Assembly: GCA_002455335.1 (NCBI GenBank)
Contig: DKKP01000320.1
Span: forward strand, 1-13,985
Length of the DNA stretch: 13,985 bases
Direction of reading: 5' to 3'
From: Anaerolineales bacterium UBA6663
GTDB lineage: Bacteria > Chloroflexota > Anaerolineae > Anaerolineales > UBA6663
Under the pieces are notes generated by a model. It worked only from the letters and a program-made list of their open reading frames with translations, ran no database searches and was not told where the DNA came from. The position numbers and the translations under genes are program-made. Position 1 is the stretch's first letter, and the number at the start of each line of letters is the position of its first letter. Shown here piece by piece: positions 7,422 to 13,699 of the stretch.

Positions 7422-8309
7422 TCACCAGAAGATCTGGCCCATCCCGACCACGACCGCCTGCCCGCCGATCTTCACCTCGACGAAGGCATCACCGCTGCGG
7501 CGAGCGCTGACATGGATCCGGCTCGGGCGGCCCATTTCGACGCCCTGGTCGATGACGAAGCCGCCATCAGGCTTAAGCCCATGGTGTACGGCATAAGCGG
7601 CCATCGGACCGGCTGCCGCGCCAGTGGCCGGGTCTTCGGGGATGTCCGCGACGTGCGGGGCGAACATACGGGCGCGCAGTCCGTCGCTGTGCGCGGTGAA
7701 GAGGTACACCATCCGCGGCTCGCCGTTTGGCCATAGCCCTGCCAGGGCCGACTGGTTGATCCGCGCCCGGCCGAGCGCCTCGAGCGAAACGATGGGCACG
7801 AAAAGGAAGGGCACGCCGGTCGAGACCTCCTGCAGCGGAAGGTCGGGCCGCAGATCGGCGGCAGCCAGCCCGAGCGCGCCGGCGACGGCGTCGCGATCAT
7901 GGCGCACCGGGCCGAACTCGGGCAAGCGGTGCGTCATCCACACGAAGGTCAATTTACCGTCGCTGTCGCGTTCGAGGTCGATCTTGATTGGACCGATATT
8001 CAGACCAAGTTGGGCGCTGGCGCCGGTCAGCGCGCCTGATTGCGCCAGCCACCAGGCCGTGCCGACTGTCGGGTGCCCGGCCATGGGCATCTCGATCGCG
8101 GGCGTGAAGATCCGCACGCGCGCCGCCGTTTCGGGCGTTTCAGCAGGGAAGACAAAGGTCGACTCTGAGAAGTTCATCTCGCGGGTCAGCGTTTGCATCT
8201 CGGCCGTGGTCAGCCCGCGCGCATCGGTGAAGACTGCCAGTTGATTACCGCCAAAGGCGCGGTCGGTAAACACGTCGAGTTGAGCGAAGGCATAACGTCG
8301 TTGGGTCAT
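7422..8309 (-). CDS. PhzF-family protein (isomerase/epimerase-like)
   Basis: A 295-residue PhzF-fold protein, the usual length. The family isomerises or epimerises small hydrophobic or amino-acid-derived molecules using a single acid. NFSEST (46-51) carries the conserved catalytic Glu, here Glu49. EMPMAGHPTVGTA (73-85) and PEDPATGAAAGP in the second half are the two glycine-rich motifs lining the cleft. AFGGNQLAVF (18-27) is the typical N-terminal signature. The ATG at 8309 is preceded by AGGAG at a spacing of 8. It sits between the EamA transporter (99 nt upstream) and the STAND-SARP regulator (19 nt downstream). The family has diverse or unknown substrates; phenazine synthesis is not implied, because no other phenazine genes are here. 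Confidence 0.93.
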   Translation of the reverse strand: MTQRRYAFAQLDVFTDRAFGGNQLAVFTDARGLTTAEMQTLTREMNFSESTFVFPAETPETAARVRIFTPAIEMPMAGHPTVGTAWWLAQSGALTGASAQLGLNIGPIKIDLERDSDGKLTFVWMTHRLPEFGPVRHDRDAVAGALGLAAADLRPDLPLQEVSTGVPFLFVPIVSLEALGRARINQSALAGLWPNGEPRMVYLFTAHSDGLRARMFAPHVADIPEDPATGAAAGPMAAYAVHHGLKPDGGFVIDQGVEMGRPSRIHVSARRSGDAFVEVKIGGQAVVVGMGQIFW

Positions 8310-8408
8310 CGATCCATCTCCTGAGGGTCGTTCGGCTCACCCGCGATCACAACCGAAATTGTCGCACGAACGCATGTGCGGCTTCAATTCGAACCGCGGA
8401 CCAGGGCG

Positions 8409-9317
8409 CTAGGCAGCGGGCGCCGGGCGGAGCGCGGCGACGATCGTCCGGGCATTGACAAAGACAATCCCGGCGATGACGAGCGCCGCTCCGATTGCGA
8501 GGCGCCACGTCAGCGTCTCGCCGAGAAAGACTGCACCCAACAGCAACCCAACCACCGGAAACACGTACGTCACAAGCGATGAACGCGTCGGCCCCCAGGC
8601 GTTGAGCAGGCCATACGACATGATGAAGGCGATGCACGACCCAAGCAACCCAAGCCAGAGCACGGCCGTCCAGGTGAGCGGCAGGGTCGGGATCTGATAC
8701 GGCTGGAAGAACGGCGTGGCGATCCACACCAGGGCCCCGCCGACCCCAAGGCTGAGCGTCGATTGCAGAACCGGGTTCTGTCCGCGCAGATAACGTCGTT
8801 GAAAGGTCACCGAGATCGCATAGAGCAACACGGCCACGATCAAGGCCAGCTCGGCGATCAAGTCGCCCTCAAAGAAGTTCGTCAGATCGAGTTCGGCGCC
8901 GACCAGCACTACGACCCCGATGAAGCCAACGATCAGGCCGAGCGCGCGCCCGGCCGTGATCTTGTCGTCGTGGAGCGCGAAGTGCGCGATCACGGTCGTG
9001 AACAACGGCATCGCGCCGTTAAGCACGGCGGCCAGCCCTGAGTCGACCCGGGTCTCGGCCCAGGTGATCAGCAGCCAGGGCAGCGCGACGTTGAGCGTGC
9101 CCATGACGGCGAACTTGCCGAGCGTGGCCGCGTCACGCGGGAGCGGGATCCGCCTCAGCCACAGGATGATCACAAGGCCGAGGCAGCCAAACAGTGTGCG
9201 CCAGCCGACGACCGCAAACGGACCGATCTCCTCGAGCGCGAGCTTGATCCACAGAAACGACGAGCCCCAGATCAAGCCGAGCGCGCCGAACATCAACCAG
9301 TTTTTGGATTGAGACAT
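8409..9317 (-). CDS. EamA-family (drug/metabolite transporter) permease
   Basis: A 302-residue integral membrane protein with two EamA halves and about ten hydrophobic helices. The first half opens with MFGALGLIWGSSFLWIKLAL, the classic DMT helix 1. The second starts near DLIAELALIVAVLLYAI and ends with FVFPVVGLLLGAVFLGE-like helices and a short basic tail. Relatives export amino acids, purines or other metabolites. I chose the ATG at 9317 because the protein there begins directly at helix 1, and AAGG lies 10 nt upstream. The frame is open to an ATG at 9446 that overlaps the MFS stop codon (ATGA), but the extra 43 residues are hydrophilic, unlike family N-termini, and lack a clear Shine-Dalgarno. 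It follows the MFS transporter, so two exporters are encoded side by side. Confidence 0.92.
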   Translation of the reverse strand: MSQSKNWLMFGALGLIWGSSFLWIKLALEEIGPFAVVGWRTLFGCLGLVIILWLRRIPLPRDAATLGKFAVMGTLNVALPWLLITWAETRVDSGLAAVLNGAMPLFTTVIAHFALHDDKITAGRALGLIVGFIGVVVLVGAELDLTNFFEGDLIAELALIVAVLLYAISVTFQRRYLRGQNPVLQSTLSLGVGGALVWIATPFFQPYQIPTLPLTWTAVLWLGLLGSCIAFIMSYGLLNAWGPTRSSLVTYVFPVVGLLLGAVFLGETLTWRLAIGAALVIAGIVFVNARTIVAALRPAPAA

Positions 9318-9442
9318 CGCAAACCAACCTTGTGTGACGCCATGCGCCGCGTGCGCGAGGCAGTGCATCTTGTCCGCCCACCTGTCGGACTTTTCGAGCT
9401 TATCGTGCGCGTCGTCAGACGGCCAGCAAAAACTTGCGTCCG

Positions 9443-10663
9443 TCATCCGCTCAGAGGCGATTCGTCCACGACCTGCGGCACGCGATTGGGAACCCAGAGC
9501 GAAAGCGCGGCCGCCAGGGCGGGCATCCAGATCACGACGGTCATGGTCAGATCGAGCCCAAAGTTGTCGGCGACCAGACCGAGCGCGTAGACAGCCAGGC
9601 TGATGCCGCTATACGCCGTGCCGAGCGTCAGTCCGCTGGCCAGCCCGGGTTGGCCGGGCATCGCGTCTTGGACCATCACCACACTCAGCGTCCAGGGCGC
9701 CGTCAGAGCTGCGCCGGCGATAGCCAATGCGGCGATCTGCAGCACTCCCGAGGTATTGATGAAGAGCAGCAGCGCGCCGAGCACGATCACCATCGACCCG
9801 ACCATGACCGCACGCCGGCCAAGCCGATCGGCTACGGCGCCGCTGAAGAGCGTGCCGACTGTCGAGGCAAGCGACAGCACCGAGACCAGTCCGGCGGTCA
9901 CGGCAGCCTCGGATCCGAAGTGCTCGTGGAAGTACAGCGGGATAAACGTTGTCAGCCCGCTTGTGACAGTCTGCCGCACGATGATCAGCAGCATCAGATA
10001 GGCGACAAGGCCGACGGCGGCCTGCCGCTTCGTCACGGCGTGTTTGCCATCGCCGTGCGGTCGCCGGTAGGCTTTTTGCTGAGAGAGCAACAAGGTGCCC
10101 GTGACGATCGGGATCGCGCCGAGAAGCGTGATCGACGAGAGGCCGCCGTTGTCGAGCAGGGCGCCGGCCAGGATCGGCCCAAGGGCAAAGCCGAGATTAC
10201 CGAAGAAGAAGACCGATGAGCCGGTTGACCGCTGACTGCCGCTGACCTGGCGCACGCCGGCCAGGCCTTCCGGGTGGAAGGCCGCCGAGCCAAGCCCGCT
10301 GAGGATGACGGCTGCGATCACGAGGGCGTAACTCTGAAGCCCAAGGCCGGCGACTGGCACAAGGGCGAGGCCGGCGCCGCACACAAGCACGCCCAGGGGC
10401 GCTAACCAACGAAGCGGGCGTCTGTCTCCCAGCAGCCCGAAGAGCGGCTGGGCGATGGCGATCACCACGGCGTTGGCGCTGACGATGCCGGCCGCCAGAG
10501 CGTAGTTGAGATCAAGCGCAATCAAGAGCTGCGGCAGCAGGATCGGCAGCGCACTGGTCTGGATGTCGACCGAGGCATGCGCAAGCGCGATCGCGCCGAG
10601 AGGCAACGCTTTGAGCGGTTGGGTTGCGGACGGGGTCTCGAGATTTGCTTCGGCGGTGGTCAT
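9443..10663 (-). CDS. MFS transporter, Fsr (fosmidomycin-resistance)-like
   Basis: A 406-residue major facilitator with about twelve membrane segments. The first helix region contains HASVDIQTSALPILLP (29-44), followed by AQPLFGLLGDRRPLRW (71-86), the loop 2-3 motif, and GLGSAAFHPEG (113-123) with a buried His-Pro. These three blocks together resemble the Fsr/FosR group of MFS exporters. The central loop (about 210-230) is short and basic. I chose the ATG at 10663 because AGGA lies 8 nt upstream and the extension to 10828 overlaps the Lrp gene and is low-complexity Arg/His-rich sequence. Neighbours (Lrp/AsnC regulator 38 nt upstream, EamA transporter downstream) suggest export of an amino acid or small metabolite. 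An antibiotic-efflux role is only a family-based possibility. Confidence 0.92.
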   Translation of the reverse strand: MTTAEANLETPSATQPLKALPLGAIALAHASVDIQTSALPILLPQLLIALDLNYALAAGIVSANAVVIAIAQPLFGLLGDRRPLRWLAPLGVLVCGAGLALVPVAGLGLQSYALVIAAVILSGLGSAAFHPEGLAGVRQVSGSQRSTGSSVFFFGNLGFALGPILAGALLDNGGLSSITLLGAIPIVTGTLLLSQQKAYRRPHGDGKHAVTKRQAAVGLVAYLMLLIIVRQTVTSGLTTFIPLYFHEHFGSEAAVTAGLVSVLSLASTVGTLFSGAVADRLGRRAVMVGSMVIVLGALLLFINTSGVLQIAALAIAGAALTAPWTLSVVMVQDAMPGQPGLASGLTLGTAYSGISLAVYALGLVADNFGLDLTMTVVIWMPALAAALSLWVPNRVPQVVDESPLSG

Positions 10664-10701
10664 GCGCTCAATCCTGTTAGTCTGGTCTCCATCATCACGC
10701 C

Positions 10702-11163
10702 TCATTCCTTGAGGGCCGCCATCGAAATCATCGTGACGGCGCGCAGGAGCGTGACATGGCCCTTGGCGCGCATGAGGAAGTCGTGGAGGTGATCGGTGTC
10801 GCGCACCTTGACTTTGACGATCAGACAATCCTCGCCGGCGACGGTATGCGCGTCGACGACTTCCGGCTCGTCAGCGATCGCCTGCATGCCGCGGTCGTGG
10901 ATCTCGTCATAGGCCGCCGAGAGCCTGACAAAGGCCGTCAGTTTCTGCCCAAGGGCCGCATGGTTGATCCGGGCCGTATAGCCGTGCACGACGCCGCGGC
11001 GCTCGAGTTTCTTGACTCGCTCGAACACTGACGAAGCGGTAAGCCCGACCTGTTCGCCGATGGCGGCGTTGGTCAATCGGGCGTCCTGCTTAAGCAGTGC
11101 CAGGATCTTGTGGTCGGTCTCGTCCAACGGCACCACGCCGTTCGCCGTCAGTGCTTTGTTCAT
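10702..11163 (-). CDS. Lrp/AsnC-family transcriptional regulator
   Basis: A 153-residue protein of the usual family length. The AsnC-type winged helix-turn-helix spans about residues 13-75 (LDETDHKILALLKQDARLT, then AAIGEQVGLTASSVFERVKK). The RAM ligand-binding/oligomerisation domain spans about 80-150 (LTAFVRLSA, VVDAHTVAGEDCLIVKVKV). Members sense amino acids and often control adjacent transport or catabolic genes. The ATG at 11163 has GAGG 7 nt upstream. It lies 17 nt after the arginase-like gene and 38 nt before the MFS transporter, so it is part of the same transcript rather than divergent from it. Autoregulation would therefore need an operator further upstream, for example before the MOSC gene; I could not identify one. 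Confidence 0.95.
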   Translation of the reverse strand: MNKALTANGVVPLDETDHKILALLKQDARLTNAAIGEQVGLTASSVFERVKKLERRGVVHGYTARINHAALGQKLTAFVRLSAAYDEIHDRGMQAIADEPEVVDAHTVAGEDCLIVKVKVRDTDHLHDFLMRAKGHVTLLRAVTMISMAALKE

Positions 11164-11180
11164 GATCGTCCTCTTCTAGC

Positions 11181-12077
11181 TCATGCCGCGGCGCGCAACG
11201 CGCGGTGCGCAACGACGCCGGCTAGGATCGCATCGATGGCGGCAGACACATACGGCAGCCCGCGTCGTTCGGGGTCGCCCGCGGCGTTATAGGTGGCCAG
11301 GCTGCAGGCCCGTAGTGAGACACTGGCAGCCGCCGCGCGCAGGCTGGCGAGCACAGATGCGCCGTCGGCCGGGGCCGGGCTGGGCGTGGTCGCGCCAGGA
11401 ACATGTTCTGGCCCGACCACATCGAAATCGAGGTGCAGGTACCAGGCCTCGGCTTCTGCGGCGCGCGGGGCAAGCAGGCCCGTGGTCCGCGTTCCGGCCG
11501 GGTCGAGCTCGGCAGCGTCAAGGCGCGCGATCGGATGACGCGCCAGGGCGTCGAGCTCGGCGGCATCGAGATCGTTTGCGCCGAGCAGGGCGGCGGCTTC
11601 GGCGCGCACCGGGTGCTCGAGCCCACAGGCCAGGCGCCAGTCGTCAAGGTCCCAGCCGAGGGCCACGGCGAAGGGCAGCCCGCCGATGAATCCGGTCTCG
11701 GTCGTGGCGAAGGTGTTGAGGTCGCCGTGCGCGTCGTACCACACGATGCCGGGCACGAAACCGGCTCTCGCCAATCCACCGACCGCACCCACGGCATGTG
11801 GGCAGTTCCCGGCCAGCACAAGCGCAAACCCGTCTGCTCGGCTCACGGCCTCGGCCACGGCGCGCGACAGACGGGCGCCGATGCGCGCGAGGTTGGTGAC
11901 GCTGTCACGCGTTCGCTCACCGCGGGGCAATGTGATCTCGATCGGCGCGGCGACCGTGTGCCCGGCCGCGCGCACATGCTCGAGCAGACCGCCGTTCACC
12001 AAGGTCTGGGGCCCGGTCGCCGTTCCCCAACGGGCGACGTCGTGATCGTAAGGGACAAGGATCGGCGAGATTTGCAT
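11181..12077 (-). CDS. Arginase/agmatinase-family protein with non-canonical active site
   Basis: A 298-residue ureohydrolase-fold protein. The metal ligands of the family are all in place: His94 in AGNCPHAVG (the GGDHS position), Asp115/His117/Asp119 in WYDAHGDLN, and Asp217/Asp219 in HLDFDV. The segment DLNTFATTETGFIGGLP aligns without gaps with rat arginase I residues 128-144 and keeps equivalents of Asn130 and Thr135, but the catalytic His141 is Gly132. The Glu277 region (MEVNP) is replaced by SLATYNAAGD. So a dimetal site is likely but the substrate is probably not arginine. The ATG at 12077 was chosen because GGGAG lies 10 nt upstream and the family N-terminus starts there; the 22-codon extension to 12143 is just the intergenic repeat translated. 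It lies between RidA and Lrp genes in the same direction. Confidence 0.9.
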   Translation of the reverse strand: MQISPILVPYDHDVARWGTATGPQTLVNGGLLEHVRAAGHTVAAPIEITLPRGERTRDSVTNLARIGARLSRAVAEAVSRADGFALVLAGNCPHAVGAVGGLARAGFVPGIVWYDAHGDLNTFATTETGFIGGLPFAVALGWDLDDWRLACGLEHPVRAEAAALLGANDLDAAELDALARHPIARLDAAELDPAGTRTTGLLAPRAAEAEAWYLHLDFDVVGPEHVPGATTPSPAPADGASVLASLRAAAASVSLRACSLATYNAAGDPERRGLPYVSAAIDAILAGVVAHRALRAAA

Positions 12078-12100
12078 ACGGATCGCACTCCCTCTTTGGG

Positions 12101-12161
12101 AATTGCGGATTGGTGATTTCTGATTGCGGATTGGGCCGCCCAATCAGCAATCAGAAGTCAA
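12101..12161. repeat. Degenerate 7-bp repeat array, copy B, arranged head-to-head
   Basis: On the plus strand, 7-bp units run from 12101 to 12135 (including GATTGGT, GATTTCT, GATTGCG, GATTGGG). After the 3-nt centre (12136-12138) they continue in inverted sense as CAATCAG at 12141 and 12148 and a decayed unit at 12155. The array fills the gap between the RidA-like stop codon and the arginase-like Shine-Dalgarno. The unit matches copies A and C. Confidence 0.75.
12121..12153 (-). promoter_or_regulatory. Hairpin formed by inverted repeat units downstream of ridA-like gene
   Basis: Arms TGATTGCGGATTGGG (12121-12135) and 12139-12153 are complementary at 14 of 15 positions around a 3-nt loop. On the minus strand it begins 4 nt after the RidA-like stop codon. 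No U-tract follows, so it is better read as a potential mRNA-stability or processing hairpin than as an intrinsic terminator. Confidence 0.6.
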
Positions 12162-12553
12162 CCGTCCACCACGATCGCCGTGGCCTCGATTTCGACCAGC
12201 AGGTCGGGCGAGATCAGGGCGCTGACCTGAACCATAGTGGCCACGGGCCTGATGTCGCCGAAGCACGCGCCATGGGCGCGGCCGATGGCCTCCCACTGCG
12301 CGATATCGGTCACAAAAATCCGCGTGCGGATGACGTCGGCGAGTGTTGCGCTTGCCGCATTCAGCGCATGCCTGATCTTGTTCAGGATGTACGTGGTCTG
12401 CGCCGCGGGATCACCCACGCCCACGACCTGCCCGTGCTCATCGACGGCCGTCGTTCCGGCCACCTCGATGACGTTTCCTACCCGCACCGCGCGCGAGTAC
12501 CCGACGATGTCTTCCCACGGCGTGCCGCTGCTGATGCGCTGTCTGTGTGTCAT
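12158..12553 (-). CDS. RidA/YjgF/UK114-family protein
   Basis: A 131-residue member of the Rid family, whose best-known members hydrolyse reactive enamines/imines released by PLP enzymes. GYSRAVRVGNVIEVAGTTA (18-36) matches the family's first strands. DIRPVATMVQV (100-110) carries the conserved Arg (Arg102, equivalent to Arg105 of E. coli RidA) needed for the deaminase activity. LLVEIEATAIV (118-128) is the terminal strand. The active-site Arg supports enzymatic competence, but the N-terminal part (SSGTPWEDIVGYSR) is that of a divergent Rid subgroup rather than canonical RidA. The ATG at 12553 has GGAGG 7 nt upstream. It sits between the MOSC and arginase-like genes, which fits a role alongside amino-acid metabolism. 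Confidence 0.93.
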   Translation of the reverse strand: MTHRQRISSGTPWEDIVGYSRAVRVGNVIEVAGTTAVDEHGQVVGVGDPAAQTTYILNKIRHALNAASATLADVIRTRIFVTDIAQWEAIGRAHGACFGDIRPVATMVQVSALISPDLLVEIEATAIVVDG

Positions 12554-12572
12554 GTGCGATCCTCCAGTCTCC

Positions 12573-12627
12573 GCCGCTTTCTGATTGGCTCACAATCAGA
12601 AAGCGGCAATCAACAATCAGCAATCAC
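12573..12627. repeat. Degenerate 7-bp repeat array, copy C, containing a perfect 15-bp inverted repeat
   Basis: Units in strict 7-bp register on the plus strand are CTGATTG (12581), then CAATCAG (12593), AAAGCGG (12600), CAATCAA (12607), CAATCAG (12614) and CAATCAC (12621). Arms 12573-12587 and 12593-12607 are perfect 15-bp complements with a 5-nt loop (GCTCA), forming a hairpin that begins 2 nt after the MOSC stop codon. The array runs into the MOSC gene, so its last five residues (VIADC) and stop codon are written in repeat units. Confidence 0.8.
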
Positions 12628-13425
12628 AACGTCTCCCACCGCAACCGTGCCCCAATCCCAGGTTGGGTTGTCGTCGGGCGGGGTTTGGATGACGTTCATG
12701 CCGAAGAGCACGCCGCGCTCGCTGTCGCGGTAGCTGGCCAACGTCGCCAGCGGTTCGCGCCCACGGGCGGCCGTGGTTTGATCGGTGGTCGTGACGGCGC
12801 AACGCGCGCAGGTCTTCACGCCTTCGAAGGCCAGACCGTTGATGGTGAAGCGCCGCCACGTGTCTTCGGCGTAGGGCGTCGTGCCGCGCACGACGATGTT
12901 GGGTCGGAACCGGTTCATGGGCAGCTGCGGCGCCAGCCGACGGTTGAGATCGGCCAGCGATTCTTCGCTCAGCAAGAGGATCGGGTACCCGTCGGCAAAG
13001 CCCGTTGTGTCGCTGGGGCGGGGCGCATAGGTCGAGTCGAGCATGCGGTGAAATCCGTCGGCCACGCGCACTAGCCGGGCTGTTCGGCCTAAGTGCGTAC
13101 TGAACCACTCCGCCGCCGCCTCGCCCTGATCGATCGCCTCGCAGGTTGATTTCCACACCACCACAGGGCGCCGCGGTCCGTCGAACACAAGTGGGATCGA
13201 TAACGCCCCGGCGCCCGTTGCCGACAGGGTTAACGCTCCATGGTGAAGTGTCGGCTGCACAAGCGCCAACGTCGGGCACTCTCGCTGAGTCAGAAACCGC
13301 CCATCGCCATCGACCACCATCATCCAGCGATCTTGATCCAGGCCGCGTGGGGTCAGGCGGGCGCTCGCGAGGCTGTGTCCGGCACAGGCTTTGATCGGGT
13401 AGACGTAAAGACCGGTGACTTCCAT
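12610..13425 (-). CDS. MOSC-domain protein (mARC/YcbX-like)
   Basis: A 271-residue protein with an N-terminal MOSC beta-barrel domain (about 1-115; LYVYPIKACAGHSLASARL, then GLDQDRWMMVVD) and a C-terminal MOSC domain (about 125-271; MNRFRPNIVV at 170-179, then KTCARCAVTTTDQ at 204-216). The CxRC-like pair Cys206/Cys209 sits where mARC and YcbX proteins bind the molybdenum cofactor through cysteine. Those proteins reduce N-hydroxylated or N-oxide substrates; whether this one is a reductase or a cofactor/sulfur carrier is open, and no ferredoxin domain is fused as in YcbX. The ATG at 13425 has AAAGG 6 nt upstream. It is the first gene after the 274-bp gap and probably leads the transcript continuing into the RidA-like gene. 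The C-terminal end lies in a repeat array, so the last residues may not be ancestral. Confidence 0.93.
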   Translation of the reverse strand: MEVTGLYVYPIKACAGHSLASARLTPRGLDQDRWMMVVDGDGRFLTQRECPTLALVQPTLHHGALTLSATGAGALSIPLVFDGPRRPVVVWKSTCEAIDQGEAAAEWFSTHLGRTARLVRVADGFHRMLDSTYAPRPSDTTGFADGYPILLLSEESLADLNRRLAPQLPMNRFRPNIVVRGTTPYAEDTWRRFTINGLAFEGVKTCARCAVTTTDQTTAARGREPLATLASYRDSERGVLFGMNVIQTPPDDNPTWDWGTVAVGDVVIADC

Positions 13426-13444
13426 TTGTACCTTTCAGGGCCAA

Positions 13445-13478
13445 CGGCTCGCACAGGGTTCGTCAATACAGCGAGCCG
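13445..13478 (-). promoter_or_regulatory. Inverted repeat in the presumed 5' leader of the MOSC gene
   Basis: CGGCTCGC (13445-13452) and GCGAGCCG (13471-13478) are perfect 8-bp complements separated by 18 nt. The element lies between the candidate promoter and the MOSC Shine-Dalgarno, about 20 nt from the start codon. It could be an operator or a leader hairpin; the sequence alone cannot decide. Confidence 0.4.
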
Positions 13479-13485
13479 CCCGACT

Positions 13486-13514
13486 TTTATGCGACGAAAG
13501 TCAAGCAATGGCAA
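13486..13514 (-). promoter_or_regulatory. Candidate sigma-70-type promoter for the MOSC gene
   Basis: On the minus strand, TTGCCA (13514-13509, 5 of 6 to TTGACA) and CATAAA (13491-13486, 4 of 6 to TATAAT) are separated by exactly 17 nt. The region is AT-rich and upstream of the first gene after a long gap. The start site would be near 13479, giving a leader of about 54 nt that includes the inverted repeat. Matches of this quality can occur by chance in AT-richer DNA. Confidence 0.4.
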
Positions 13515-13699
13515 TTGTTTATTTGTTGGCCCGAGGGAATGGGAGAAATATACGCCTGTGCCGAACAATCGTCAAGCCTGTGCCCCGAAAACCGAATTCT
13601 GTTGGCCCAATCGCACACGGAGACGAATGGCGCCGAACCTGGTTCGCCCGTGCGGCATCAAACGGATCTCTCAGCCGACTAACCCGATCGGGGGCCAGG

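Larger units (their letters stand above)
13426..13699. other. 274-bp intergenic region between CoA-transferase and MOSC genes
   Basis: The longest gap in the window and AT-richer in its middle (about 13480-13560). I see no gene on either strand: short plus-strand frames through it do not resemble proteins. It holds the candidate MOSC promoter (13486-13514), an inverted repeat in the leader (13445-13478), a palindrome CGAACCTGGTTCG at 13634-13646 and CCCGATCGGG at 13683-13692. No U-tract terminator for the CoA-transferase gene was found. Confidence 0.6.

Noticed and set aside
7422..8309. Phenazine biosynthesis from the PhzF-like gene
   Set aside because: No PhzA/B, D, E or G homologues are in the window, and the PhzF family is widespread with unrelated roles.
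9443..10828. Longer MFS protein starting at 10828
   Set aside because: The 55 extra residues are Arg/His/Pro-rich, overlap the 3' end of the Lrp gene, and precede a start at 10663 with AGGA at good spacing and a normal family N-terminus.
11181..12143. Longer arginase-like protein starting at 12143
   Set aside because: The 22 extra codons translate the intergenic 7-bp repeat array; the ATG at 12077 has a Shine-Dalgarno and the family's N-terminus.
12573..12627. 7-bp repeat arrays as a possible CRISPR array
   Set aside because: The units are 7 bp with no spacers between them and are degenerate; there are no cas genes.
12617..13444. A 275-codon minus-strand frame overlapping the MOSC gene
   Set aside because: Arg-rich shadow frame; the MOSC frame has domain motifs, the Cys pair and a Shine-Dalgarno.
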